64,000 bases of DNA, taken from Steromphala cineraria. Lineage: Eukaryota > Mollusca > Gastropoda > Trochida > Trochidae. Under the pieces are notes generated by a model. The model saw only the letters and a program-made list of their open reading frames with translations. It did no database searches and was not told the origin of the DNA. The translations under genes and the position numbers were made by a program. Location of the stretch: positions 14,328,726 through 14,392,725 of the forward strand of contig OU744731.1 in NCBI GenBank assembly GCA_916613615.1, read 5' to 3'. Below, in pieces: positions 26,461 through 39,244 of the stretch. The first letter of the stretch is position 1; each line of letters opens with the position of its first letter.

Positions 26461-27104
26461 AAGGCGCATAATATCAAGTTAAAATACATTAGAAATGCCA
26501 TAGTCAAGAGGCTTTAATTCGATCGCTTTAGTTAATAGAAATGATATGTGCAAGCGAATATATTTGCAAATTTGACGTTTCTATCGAACATTGTAGGGTC
26601 TTAAATTTGCTTTGCTTTTCCTGAGGCAAAGTGCACTGTTGTCCAGTTAACGTTCAAACTTTAATTATGTTTCCGACAATAAGCTGGTATTTAGCCTTGT
26701 AAAACGACCAAATAACGTGTAGATTTAAATCAGTGCATACTATATGAACAATATATGCTTAATTGAATAAAATAAAATCGTTAATTTAATTTCTTACCCA
26801 AGCGGGCAAGGATATGCCGGGTATTAGAGTATGCATAATGGTCATGGGAATTACAGTTTTTCTAAAAATAACTTGCATTTTGATTGGTTGACGGAACTAT
26901 TTTACACCCATTCATGATTCTCTTGAATCTTCTATTTCAGTCGAGAGATATAGATGAAAAATCTTATACCTAAGTTGCGAAAGTCACACATTACTACAAC
27001 ATTTTTAATGGGAAGTCAAGAGCTTTTGATGTTTTCTTTGCCGTAAATACTATTTCAAATCTTCAAGCGGCGCTGTGTGGGAGAGTTGCCAGTCGAACTG
27101 TCGT

Positions 27105-27155
27105 TACGTCATAGCTCTATGACGTCATAAAGCATGACGTCAAACAGTGACGTCT
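27105..27155. promoter_or_regulatory. Cluster of four CRE-like sites
   Basis: TTACGTCA (27105-27112), TGACGTCA (27120-27127), TGACGTCA (27135-27142) and TGACGTCT (27148-27155) lie within 51 bp at 13-15 bp spacing. Two are perfect CREB/ATF palindromes. They lie immediately left of the terminal inverted repeat at 27168. With no adjacent gene the cluster may be an ancient enhancer or a transposon-borne regulatory block. Confidence 0.5.
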
Positions 27156-27167
27156 TAACATTCCTCG

Positions 27168-28629
27168 CTAGAGTAGAGCCGTGCTTTTCCGTACACCCGA
27201 GGAAAAGAACACTCGTGGCGTTATTGCAAATTATATTAACGTCATTATCAATTGATTTAACGAAGCTGAATGATCTATATATTAGATTCTCATTTTAGTA
27301 TTAACAGGGGAATTTATTTATTAAGTGTGTCAACGAATATATAAGATATATCACTGTTCGAAAATTCCGCACACTTGGCTGGTAATTCCGTACACGAAAG
27401 CTGCCTATTCCCGATAGTATTCCGTACACATGTCGAAATATGTGATAATTGTATTAAATATACATAGATTGTTAAAGGTAATTGACCTAAACGAATCTTG
27501 AAGATGTATGCAACAATGTTTTTGTTTGAAAATATCAGACTAAACAGCAACTTTGTCTTAAAGACATTTGTACGATACCATATAGTAAACCAACAGTGAT
27601 GATTTATCTCATTTTCGTGATAACTGTAATCATAGAACGTCACTGACAATGTTTTAAAGCCACCCTTACTAAAAGTTTGACTTTATTTGGGCTGCAAACA
27701 TAACCCCCATATATCACAAGCAACTGAGAAACATTTTTTGCATCTTTTGAGAATCTCAACTCTTTATTTGTAGCGGAACAATTAAATGTGGAATAGGCTC
27801 CCAGACTAACGGTTGGTTATTGACTTCTATTTATTGCGGTTTTTATAAGATATTTTCAATTTTAATCACCATATTTGACTATATACACGAATAGAATCCA
27901 AATCAGATGCCATAACTGATTTCTTTTAGTGTTGATGCGAAATGTCTAACGAGGGAAAAGCTATGAACTTTGCATTTTCGTTTTAAAATTCTTAAACTGA
28001 TACTATCCTGTCATTAATGTATGTTGTAAAGCAAATCAAACTAATTCAAAGAGTCACACTTAGAAATAACATTTATAAATGAAAGTTTTAAAAAGTTTTA
28101 TGGGTGAAAATCATTTTCTGCTTGATGGCAGTGAGAGGGTTAAACCGAAAATCGGTGTACGGAATAACAAGCACCCTGCAAAAGCAGTAAATTTAGCTGC
28201 GTGCTATTCCGTACACTTTTGTTAGGTCTTATTTCGTTTTTAAAATACAGTGTTTTGAATCAGGTGTGACTTTAGAATGTTTATCAAGTTCCAAACATGT
28301 TATCCCAATGATTTTATTATATATAAAAGTTCAAATTGATGAAGGAATGGCCCGAATAGCGTAAAGTAATGAACGACCTTGAATGCCAATAACTGTGAAG
28401 GTCAGGGTTAAAAAATGGGCGTGACCAATCTTATTCAACCAATCACCATTTTTATTAAATGTTTGACAGTAATTGACAACCTGAATAAGTAGGCATGTTT
28501 ACAAAACTGTTTTTGCTTGGACGAGAATTATCTTTTACACTTTTCAAAATAAACGGGAGACGTTACGAAGCAAAATATCGAAGTGTACGGAAATAGCCGA
28601 CTGTACGGAATAGCACGGCTCTACTCTAG
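27168..28629. mobile_element. 1.46-kb TIR element with repeated TTCCGTACAC motifs
   Basis: The ends are 27-bp terminal inverted repeats (27168-27194 and 28603-28629) differing at one position and beginning CTAGAGTAGAGCCGTGC. Ten-base motifs of the form TTCCGTACAC occur at 27187, 27365 (one change), 27386, 27420 and 28207. Reverse-oriented copies lie at 28155, 28583 and 28601 (one change). All but the two inner ones lie within about 260 bp of an end. That clustering is typical of subterminal transposase-binding repeats. The 111-codon minus-strand frame inside has no transposase motif, so this is a non-autonomous DNA element. A solitary 13-bp terminus is present at 15558. Confidence 0.8.
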
Positions 28630-28917
28630 GCTTGTCAAACGTGGACGACGTCTAACTTTTTCTTTCTTGTTGTGCGCGGTCAATAAATAGATTTTTTGTC
28701 ATATGAGACAATATGTTTGTGCTAAAATGTGACATCAAAATTATTACCTATTTAAAGTTAGAGCGTGTTTTGCGAACTACTTCGAGCCGCCCATCTTGAA
28801 GTAGTGAGCAACATTATAAATGGCGTATGAGTACATTTGTACTTTATCGGCCGCGCGTAGTTTTTAATGTTACTCCTTTTTCCCGTTTTATGCATCAAAA
28901 TGATCTTGGGTAAGAAA

Positions 28918-29065
28918 AAGAATAACCAACTCGGTGCTCGGAATTACGGATTATCTGTCCCTCGTTAATTATTGTGTCAAACTCCTTGCTGAAGCTCGGA
29001 GTTTATCGCAATAATTAACTCAGGACAGATAATCCGTAATTCCTCGCAACTCGTTGATTATTCTT
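28918..29065. repeat. Long imperfect palindrome (73-bp arms)
   Basis: Arms 28918-28990 and 28993-29065 are complementary at about 59 of 73 positions with no indels and only a 2-base centre. The core GGAATTACGGATTATCTGTCC is fully paired. Many of the mismatches come as adjacent pairs where both arms read TC on the plus strand. This would fold as one long hairpin in RNA or single-stranded DNA. It is a foldback element or a collapsed inverted duplication; there is no coding potential. Confidence 0.85.
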
Positions 29066-32000
29066 ATAATAATCTTTCTTTCATGTCTCTCTGTCAAACG
29101 AATTTGCCAGGAACACTTAAGCCATAGTTGGAGAAATATAAGAATACACGGCTTTCTACGGTGATAATGTGCATTGCGTTGACGAAGTTTAAGATCACTT
29201 GTAATTACATGAATATCTTCTTTCAATAAGTCATTAGCATGCAATATTTTGAAACAGCATGCCAAAAACGTTCATAGAGAATCTCATGTTAGCCTCTTCC
29301 TTTGCTCATTTGGTTGTTTTGTGCCATAGGCAGTGACACACATAAACTTACATTGTAACCCAACTGTAATCTGAAATGATGTATTGCCTTCGGTCATAGA
29401 CAGTTAATAATTTGCTTCGATGATACCATATCATTGACATTTAAATTGCGTAGGTTGTCCAGGGGCAAACCCATCTAATAAGTGTAGGATTCAGCTTGAT
29501 CATTGGGCTAGTTTTGAAATTCAATACAAAGCAACAAGGAAGATGCTGTTTCCAGTTACTCAACAGTTCAGAATGTGTAGGCAGGAAAATAAATATACGA
29601 CTTTCAGGCGTTTCACCAATCTAATTCACAATTATTATATGTACTAGTATATAATGTATCAGGTTCCTAGATTGAGTGATTATATAAAGCATTTCAAAAA
29701 TTTCCTAACCGTCAGATGAGTATAAGATACGTTGTGTGACGACTTTACACTTTAATTTCCTGTGATTCCATTAACAGTGTTTTCTGGGTAGACATAACTG
29801 AGTTCTGTACGTAAGAATTTTAAAAGCACGACAGGTGCCCTAAAATACCCTGTCAGCTCTTTGTAGGGCCTAAAGCAAGCGATTCTACATTATTTTCACG
29901 AGCAATTGGCAACATTTTAAATACTCATCGTTGTAAAGCTTAACTGGTGTCCAAAGAGAAACGCTAAAAAATCGATATAAATAAAACAATCACAGTTTCA
30001 TTATTTCTTCTGATGCCAACTTACTGTGGTTCATAATTTTGAAACTTTGACATACGTCCCACAGCAATGACGTATCAAAGATATCAATAAAGCGCATTTA
30101 ATCGGCATGATTGCTTTCAAGCATAACTTCCATAATTAAAATGCCGAACATTCTGTCAAAAAAACCCTTATTGTGCTTCTCTTGCAGCGCCAGGATATAA
30201 ATATGTCTATCTATATACATATATTTCGTGATCCCCAATGCGTCTACTACCGATATCGCCCCTTTCATGTCATGTAATTGGGCCCGTTGCACAGGCGACC
30301 TTGGGTAATCCAGTGCAGTTTATCAGAGTATTGTATACGTGGTTGCCTTGTAGACAAACTGCTTTCAGATTATTTTCTTGACTTGTGACTAGTATCAATT
30401 TTAACCTGTTAAAGAGAGACCGGTAAGTACCGGATTGACTGCCTTCAATATACAGGTGGAAAACCGTTAATCGTATTCATTGCTTGATTACGAAAGATGG
30501 AGAGAAGTTGTATTTGTACAAATCCATATCTCCTTTTCAGCGCTTATGTTTCAAAGAGTATTGTAATCGAAAATGTACGCTTTCTAAGTCATAAGTCTTT
30601 CACGTTTACCGACATGTGTAGGTTGTTATGCACGACCTCTCTCGTTGTTCTATGAATCTTTATCTAATCGTTTTGATCATTCCGCGGACAGAAAGGGCAC
30701 GGTTAAATTTTTTATGATGTGACTGAATATCATATACCTTTACTAAAGTTCAAGCATACAATTAAACGCTGTTTGTAGTTTGCTTTATTAACGGTTTTGG
30801 ATTATTCATATTGACGACAATCATATCAAAAGGTCTTCTTCAGGTTATGAGAGAACTGTAATTTTTTAATACTAGAGATAAAGTGAGTGAGTACGTTTAA
30901 GTACCTTCACATCGATCGATAACCTAAGATCCTCCTTTAAAAGTTTTATCATGAATAACCAGTGGTTTGTATTCACAGTATACTTGGGTCTGCGAATTCT
31001 CCAATTCACAGTAAAAAAGAAGAAGACACCAATGTAGTATTTACGGCAGGGACTATATACAATAGCAGCTTTGCGAAAATGACACGACTGGAATATTTCA
31101 CGGGGATCTCAATTTAATATAATTGATAATAAGCACCATTGATTGGTATTATTTTAACAACTCACTGAAATTGTATGGTTTGGTCTGTAGCGAATATAAA
31201 TCTTCACAATGTGACGGAGGTCGTTAAACGTCTTCGAGTTCATGTGTTGTAAAATTACAAAGCTCTACAGACTAATTAATTAAAAACCAACAAATATCAA
31301 AACATAATTGGTATCTTGTGGAATCCTGTCAATCAATCGATCGCGAGAATATGATTGTTGGAATTCAAAAGAGTAGACAAGGTATATCATGACAAGTACT
31401 ATGGTCTTTCATTTATGTGCTCATTGCTTTAATCTCTTTGTAATCTGGGTGCCAGGAATTATTATCTGGATATATATACATATATATTGTGCTCGCACGT
31501 TTAGTATAAGCTCGGTGAGAATTTTCGGAAATGCCTTCCGACATGATTGTGTGTCTTGGTGTTAACGGTTCGATAACCTTCTTATGAATTGAACTCTAAC
31601 ATACATACGTCGTTGACATCGGTGTATGAACACTTCTAAGATCGATTTAGAAAACGATCCTTGACAATATGAAACAAATACTTTTTGGAAACTTTCCAAT
31701 TGACTTGACTGTGGGAATATGAAACTACAAACATACTTTTCTCTTACTTGAGTAATGTATCTGTCATTCATGAATGTACGGAACATGTTTTGCGCTCGCT
31801 CAAGCACAGAACACGAACAAACTTGACAGATTTAATCCTATTTCTTGGAGTGAATTTGGCGTTGACAGTAATTGTAATGGAAGAAGAGTGTCACCTCGGT
31901 CAAGGACAGGACATGCAGCTTTCCATTGGTCCAAAGATCTCAGATTCATGTTGGACTCGTGCTCGGCACTCGGAAATAATCTTGAATATTTAGAGAGATT

Positions 32001-35000
32001 GCTGTTGGCATATTGAACATTTCATTATTGTCGCCAGGTTTTATATCAGGAAGAAATAGCTAACGGCTTGGAGTTTGGGAGTAATGATAGCAATATTGGA
32101 TGCAATTTAAAGCCTGATGGATTTTAGGTCATGGAAAACAACGTCTGTAATCGCATAGTAATGTACTTTATGCAATTTGATATTCATACACGTTATAGAT
32201 TTCTTAAATTTGATATTATGTGGTGATCATATGTTTTTATAACAGGTGGTTGTAACAATATCCTTCCCATTCGTTTACTGGTAATCATTCCCCTCCTATT
32301 CCTTTATTGCTGGATCAGTTATCTTTCATTCTTTAATGTCTTTTGAAACTGAAGTCTCCATTATTTGACCACAACCGGTTCATTTTTATCGTAATTTGAT
32401 GTCCTTTGCATTCTCAATAACCAACATAAGGTGTTCTAGAGTATTTCAATATGTTATGCCAACAGGATAAATAACAAATCCGTGGGAGCAACACCATGCA
32501 CAACTGTTCGCTTTGAAATGATTTCTGATTTATGCGTACATGTAAATGTCACATCTCAATCGTTATAACATTGTAAAGTAACTACTTACTTCCAATCATT
32601 TTGTCAGCCATCTCCGATAATCTGCCAATAGTAACCTGATTTTACTGCCCTTACGTTTATCTTACACAGAAGTTACTATCCCTTCTGGTCTTTTATCTTA
32701 ATTAATGAAGTTCATACACAATATAAATTCTTCTATAATAACTGATTGTCCCAGATTCTTTAAGTACGACTTCTCGTTTAAGACACTTCACAGACAAGGT
32801 CAGTTATAGAGGTGTATCAAATTGACTACTGTAAGAGAGCGTTTCTCGTTAGGAAAGTTGATATCTTATGGAATGTCTTCTCTGAAGACTATTGAAGATA
32901 CCCTATTCCCATATGGTGAATACTTTGAGATATTGAGGCCAAAGTACAATGACTCGTCCAGCTAACCAATGTTGTAAGATCAATGACGACTTTATTACCT
33001 TCCACTTTAGAATTAGGACATTTGTAAGAAATGGAGTTGCCAATATTGAACGCTGACGCTAATAACACTAAAGTTCCTAGGTTATTGGCGAGTCTTGGTT
33101 TCGGGTTAAACTTAACGAGGCCATAAAGAAGGATCGAATCATGTGACTAATAAACTCGCTCAAGAAGGTCAATTGTTAGCCATAATTAAATCAGCAAGTT
33201 GGTACCGTAGAGATGGATGAAGGTCTTTATTACCTTTCCCAATAAATATTAACACGATTTTACGATATTCCTCAAAACTAGTGCCTTAAATATTTTGGAT
33301 ATAATACTAGGTAATTTTACAGTACATTGGTATCATTTTCACATTGCACTTTGTATTACCACCACCCAGTTGGTATACGGTAGAAATTACGCTACAAGCG
33401 GTGCTTGCTTTGCGGTGGTGTGTCAAGATGAGATTGGTTTTCCAAATGGCGTTAATGAACGCACCGGGGGTAAAACTGCACTGGTATCAGTTATAAGACT
33501 TCACACAATCTGCGTGTTGAGAACGAAAGTATAATTTCTCTTGTGACTATAACATGTTCATCAACAACAATAACGAGATCTTTTACGTGATTATTTGTTC
33601 GATTTTCTGTAAATGTTAATATCAATTCAAGAGCATAGCCTTAATTTGCCAATTTACTATGAGTGCTCAGGATAATCTTGTTTCAAATATTCCTTGGCTG
33701 AATTTGTCAACATATCTTCTTATGATAATATCAATATCTTGAGTTTTGCGAATGTATTGTTTAAATAGAACAGCTTTCGATCACAAGTTGTCTCAATTTG
33801 ACAAAACACAAAAGTGAAAAAACGTTTTAAAATTTATAATTTCAACATAACTTACTAAACGTTTGGTTGCAAACCGCATATTTTATTATTTTTATTTGGC
33901 TTTTTATCTTACGCAAGTGCCAGATTCATTATGAAGTGCCAAAAAAATAGCCGAATATACGTTAATGTTCTATCTTCAATGTAATTTCACCCTACATACA
34001 GCTGAGTATATGCACCGATTTTCTGCATCTAAATGCGAATGTCATAAGTCAATTGCAATACTTGAACTAACAAAGGATTAAGCTTTGTTCATTTTCAAAA
34101 TTTTCATCTACCATGGGATCGTCATGAGGGATGAAACTTTAAGCCGATACGGATTCGCAAAGTAAGCGTAAGTCACAATCAGTACTTCTTGATACATAAC
34201 ACCATTGACAATGATTGGCATATTGAACCCCAATAACATGTCTTTATAGTGAAGCTAAGTCCCCTGGTTGCAGTGCGCCATATTTTTTTGTTGAAGTTGA
34301 GACTGATCATAAAGTTGTCCTGAGGATACGTTATGAATCTAGCTGATTAGTGGGAATGATCCAAGTCGGCAGCTCTTAGAGAAACATAATATATCGTATT
34401 GACAGCGATTGATCAGTTATGTTGTACATCGTGTCAAAAATTGGGTTCGGTCTAAGTTTTTGTAACGAAACAACCGTTAACTCAAGATATAACAAGGTTA
34501 GTTTTGCATTTTATTGCTACCATAACCGTGAGGGGTTATGTTTTCAAAACATTGAGCTCTGAAACAATTTACTACGCCAATCAGTTTCTTTAAGTGATAT
34601 AGAATATCTTCTTTCAAATTCTATGCGGCCCTTATACTTTTTTAATAATAGTATACATGTTCTGTTGAACTTACCCTATTGCCATATTATAAAAAATGCT
34701 AAATAACACTTATGTATACATGTAGTTTATTTCTATGGTAATCGAAAATGATGTTTAAAAATTAATATTCTACGTCCCGGTTTCATATAAGCTACATACT
34801 TAAAATTTACATGAACTTCTCGATACTATTCAACAGATGTTTTCTTTTCTGTTTAGAAAGGCTTCGAAAATTATGTTTAGTTCACTGGCGCGCGCCATTC
34901 GGTTAAGATAATGACAGAAACATATTAGCATTAAAATAATTCTTCTAACAGCATGTCAGGTTTGTGCCATATTTGATTCCCATCAATTTAATCTGTTCAC

Positions 35001-35580
35001 AATATATTTTCACACTTGGTAATGCTAAGAAAATCTTAGTTATAATTGTAAATGGTCTAATGTCTATTTTAATTAAAACTCACTTTGTGAACACATCGAT
35101 TATATTTTTGGAGAGAGGAGAAAAATGGTTACGTTGTATGTTTGTTGTACGGCCAACAAGTGCAAGTATTTTTAGACTGAAGTACAATGAATGTGCACCT
35201 TGTTCCTTAAATGTTGGACAATATTTCAATTTCATGATTAAATCAAATTACATTAATGTACATAAAATCCCCCAAACAAGAAACGCAACCCCTGATTTTA
35301 GGCAGTGTTGACACCAGTCTTTAACTTTTTATAACACATAGATTATCAAAGATAACACAATGAAATTGTACATGGTATAACAAATGTATGCGTAGAAAAT
35401 GTCTCAATTTCATACGTCATTATACATTCGACGGAAACTAGGGGGCGCTTTCTTCAGTATCTATTTTAAGGGCCTCGAGCTTTAATCACAGTATTGCACC
35501 TCCTCGGAACAGATCGGATCAGTCCGCATATCCTTTCCTGTGGTATTGCTCACCACTCATCCTGTAGTGATGTGGCCAGT
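29066..35580. other. 6.5-kb stretch without a recognised gene
   Basis: All frames are short (the largest, at 34964-35311, is 115 codons) and show no domain. I see no tandem array, RNA gene or paired termini. Composition stays AT-rich. It could be intronic or intergenic. Confidence 0.5.
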
Positions 35581-36105
35581 CTACGGTGGTACTGCAAGTG
35601 CACGAATACGACGATCAAGATAGTCCCAAAGATTTTCCATGGGGTTGATGTCGGGCGACCTGGAGGGCCATGGCAAGAAGTCGGGAATGATGACTAGATG
35701 TGATCGTTTGTTGTAAGACATGGCTCCCCACACCATGATGCACCCTCCTCAAAATCTGTCGACCTGTTGAGCGTAGTTCGGTGCGAAACGTTCATTTCCT
35801 CGTCGTCCGACAAATGGTCGTCATGCATGAATATTAGCCTCACGTAAACGGTTCCTGATGGTTTGGTTCTCAAACCAGGCACTTGTGTTGCAGTGATGGT
35901 TGGTGTTGAGGAGGAGTACGTAGGAAGGTGACCCGGATGACACGATCCTGAGCCGTTGTGGTGATCCTTGGTCTACCATTCCGTGGACGGTCTTCGGTTG
36001 CATGGAATTGTCTGTAGCGATTCCAAAGTCGGGAGATCGTTGTTATATTTACATTTAGTTGGCAATATTTCGATCTGCAATATGAAACCGGCGCCTTTTC
36101 GACGT
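35581..36105 (-). pseudogene. Degenerate Tc1-like transposase
   Basis: Minus-strand translation in shifting frames gives the Tc1 helix-turn-helix signature TTISRLWNRYRQF and the linker DRPRNGRPRITTTAQDR. It then gives TIRNRLREANIHA, RPFVGRRGNERFAPNY, CIMVWGAMS and finally PWPSRSPDINPMENLWD, which holds the third catalytic acidic residue (E of NPMENLWD). The segment between VWGAMS and PWPSRSPD is missing, which removes the DNARPH block and the second catalytic aspartate. Stops and frameshifts interrupt the rest. It is dead. Terminal inverted repeats were not identified. Confidence 0.85.
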
Positions 36106-36350
36106 ATTGAATATATTGCCAAACTACGTTTCCTTTTATAAACCTCGGCTTAAACTGTGATTTCCTTGATTTGTATGTGCAAGAACAAGAACATATTAAG
36201 AATACATGACAAACATCCATTTCACATTCACAATTTTTGTCCAGAGGTTGTTGTCAGATATCGAGAGAGGGTTTGCGTTTCTCTTTTGAGAGAGTTTAGT
36301 TTTCATATTGCAAAGTGCGAGGTCCTTTTTTTAGTGACATTTTTCGCTTA

Positions 36351-37162
36351 TTATATCCCACCGAAGTCGGGAATATATTATTTGGCAGCGTCCGTCTGTC
36401 CGACATTACGTACATACGAAACTGAATAACTCCAAAACTGCTGACTGGATTATTTTTACTTTTTGCATATTTGTTCATCACCATGAAAATATGGTCATTA
36501 TTGAGGTTTATGACCTTGACATTCATTCAAGGCCACAACGAAACTTTGACATTCTGCCCTTGTCAGAAGGATATCTCTAGAACCAGTTTCTCCTTATAAC
36601 TTGCAAGAAGCTTCGAATTCTAAGTAGGATGACTAGTCGATTAGGGTGCCATACACATTATTTTCAAGGTCACAGTGAGGGTTGAAAAATTTCAAAATTG
36701 AAACCTGCATATGTATTGCTTTTCAGCGGGATATCCACCATTCAGTGGATTCTCTTTATAACTAACACACAGCTGCTCGATGCAAAGACGTTAGGTCGAG
36801 TCGATTTTGGTAACATTCATATTATGTTCAAGGTCATAGCAAAGATTTGAAATCTAGGCTTTTTAGCTGGATATCTCCAGAAAAACTAGACAATAACTTA
36901 TAAATCATAACTAATTCATAACCCATTTGATTTTGGTGACCTTCCCAATTTGAGTAAGGTCAGAGCGAAACCAACATGCATGCATGCATAGATTATCTTT
37001 ATATTTTGCACAAAGCTTCTTTTATGAAGAAGCAGGGACCGGTGTTTTGGATGGTCTACATGACATCGAGTAGCATAACAAGTATGGACAATACACTTTT
37101 TTATGCATTGTTCTTGCTGTTAACATCAATTTGTGGCGGGGGATCTTGTCACCTTTGAGACA
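36351..37162 (+). mobile_element. Family D interspersed element, copy 1
   Basis: It opens with TATATCCCACCGAAGTCGGG (a small palindrome at the end) and a GTCCGTCTGTCCG stretch. It ends with GGGGGATCTTGTCACCTTTG plus GAGACAA. The end block and the internal units (TCGATTTTGGTAACATT, TATTATGTTCAAGGTCA, GCGGGATATC) match the reverse complement of 58546-59400. Internal units of about 160 bp are repeated in diverged form. The reading frames in it are incidental. Such elements are common in marine invertebrates, but the superfamily is not evident here. Confidence 0.75.
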
Positions 37163-38629
37163 ATTCCTTGTTTTTAAAATAAATATGAACGTTTGCCAAC
37201 TTTTCATTGTTTACCCCTTAATCGCATCAAAACATTCGATAGTACTGTGGAGCTATGCAAGTCTGAGCATAATTTGCTCTGCTTTAGTTTCAGAGAGTGT
37301 TCAACAATGCACGTATAAGCGTTGATCATATTTTTCCACCATATTTATAGCATTAAGTGTTTGTAACAACCGATGTTACGGTGAAATGTAGTAAGGCGTT
37401 CAAGAGTTCAAGCAAAATAATCTAATTACATATCGGCAATGACTTCACACGCATTAGAATTCTATTAATACTTCAAGGATAAGAAAGTGAACCTAATTGA
37501 ATATCAACTAATGCATTTGAGTAATCTGATGTTATAGGTCATGCGGTGTAATACCGGAAGCGTCAGATATCGATGATGGTCGCCTGTAAATATATTGCTT
37601 GAAATAGCTTTTCTAAGGACATTAACATCTTCAATTATGAGTGATGTCTTTATGCCGAGAGAATACAGACATGCGATATTTCTTAATCTTTGAAAATGAA
37701 GATATTTTCGTCTTTAAACAGTCGGACGGAAAATATCAAAAGATAATCTAAGGGAGACACCTTGATTGACACGTCTGTGGCTCTCCTATCCATGATATAA
37801 GACATATCCCCTATGGAAGACTTTTGATGTCTGTGACCTTTACACATGTCGAAATCTTGGCAAATAAAAGTGGCAGTGATGAGCGTATGTAGGCGATCCT
37901 ACTTCTTGTAGAGCGAATGTATATTTTGGAATCCAATATAAAGCTGGCAGGGGATGTCGATCACACCCACAGGAATATATTGTAATTTAGGTCACGAATA
38001 TAGATACTACATTTATCACCGGCTTACTTTGCTGTGTCTAACGTATAGTGGTATCTTTATTGATTTCCCATTACTTACATTAAACCTAGTATAAATTCGG
38101 CACCAGACTCACATTCTGCTATATGAAGCAATTCGTATGTCTGTGTAAACACCAGCCATATCCGTTTGCTTCTGCATGACAAAAGGACGAGTCTTAGTGA
38201 TTGAAAAGGATACGACGTCGTAAAACAAATCAGACGAAAGCGAAGACGTAAGTAAACAGCATTGAAGCTTGGTGTTATTCAATATCTCATCTCATTGCAT
38301 ATGTTTGTATCTAAACATCGAATGCACGTCGTCTTTCGTTTCAGCAATATTTTGATATAAAGGATAATCAAAATAATTGTATCACAATATTTTTTTAAAC
38401 ATAGCGGCATCAACGTTTTTGAAATACTTTTCGGTTTGATTTGTGTATTCCATACGACCATCGAGATCTAGAGCATCTGCAACCGCTCATTTCAAGGTTA
38501 AATTAAATTCATATAAGTGTAGATAACATGGCCCCCACGTCATCCATTACACTACCCAAAGGTCCACGATCACATATCAATCGGCTCCTCATTAGCTAGG
38601 TTTCCTGAACTAGGTGCTAGTCATTTAAA
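37163..38629. other. Non-coding stretch
   Basis: No domain-bearing frame, RNA or repeat was recognised. Confidence 0.5.
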
Positions 38630-39045
38630 GAGAACCATTACCGTGCTTCCTGAGACACGCTACTTCATAAATAGACGATTGCCCTAGGCTGTCTTAGAGG
38701 ACGTAGGTTAAAATGTGTTGCGTTTACGTTCAGGCAACTTCCTGATCTCTCTGATCATGAAAGACTTGGTTCCAGTCAGACCTGCGTGTTTAGAGACACG
38801 ATACATCCTCAACGTACCATTGCCCCAAGCAGTCTTAGACGTCTTAAATTTCCTCTACGTTCAGGCAACTTCCGGTTATCTCTGAAACACTTGGTTTCAG
38901 TCAGACCTGCATAGTTAAAGTCACGTTACTTCTAAACTTGCCATTCCTAGATATGGCTTCGTAGGCTCGAATGTGTTTCCTTTACGTTCAGAGATCAGAT
39001 TTCTGATCTCTTTGAAACACTTGCTTCCAGTTAGTACTTATGCTT
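38630..39045 (+). repeat. Tandem array, 131-137-bp unit, three copies
   Basis: Each unit contains TACGTTCAG-CAACTTCC or a close variant, followed by TCTCT-GAAACACTTGGTT, then CCAGTCAGACCTGC, then a GACACG-TAC-TC block. The anchor TACGTTC occurs at 38725, 38856 and 38993. Units are diverged by roughly 15-25 percent by eye. The array ends shortly before a different array begins at 39245. Confidence 0.75.
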
Positions 39046-39244
39046 ACTTAAGTACTAACTTATACTTATATTGTGCTTCGTGATACTCGTCTTTCTTAGA
39101 GGTTTTGGTAGCAGTCTAGAAGCAGAATGTTAAATATCTAGCTTTGGTGGCTTTACCAATTGGGTCTACAAGGATCACTATAAGGTAGGTTAGGGCATTA
39201 ACTTTCGTATGTAAAGGCGTCCTCGACCACCTAGATCCGCCCTA

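Noticed and set aside
27314..27649. 111-codon minus-strand frame inside the TIR element as transposase
   Set aside because: There are no DDE/D, HTH or zinc-finger signatures, and it spans the repeated TTCCGTACAC motifs. It looks like chance.
26791..28916. 12-bp inverted repeat (TTCTTACCCAAG at 26791 and its complement at 28905) as ends of a larger element
   Set aside because: It is only 12 bp, with no target duplication and no matching flanks. It could be chance or a host sequence split by the inner transposon.
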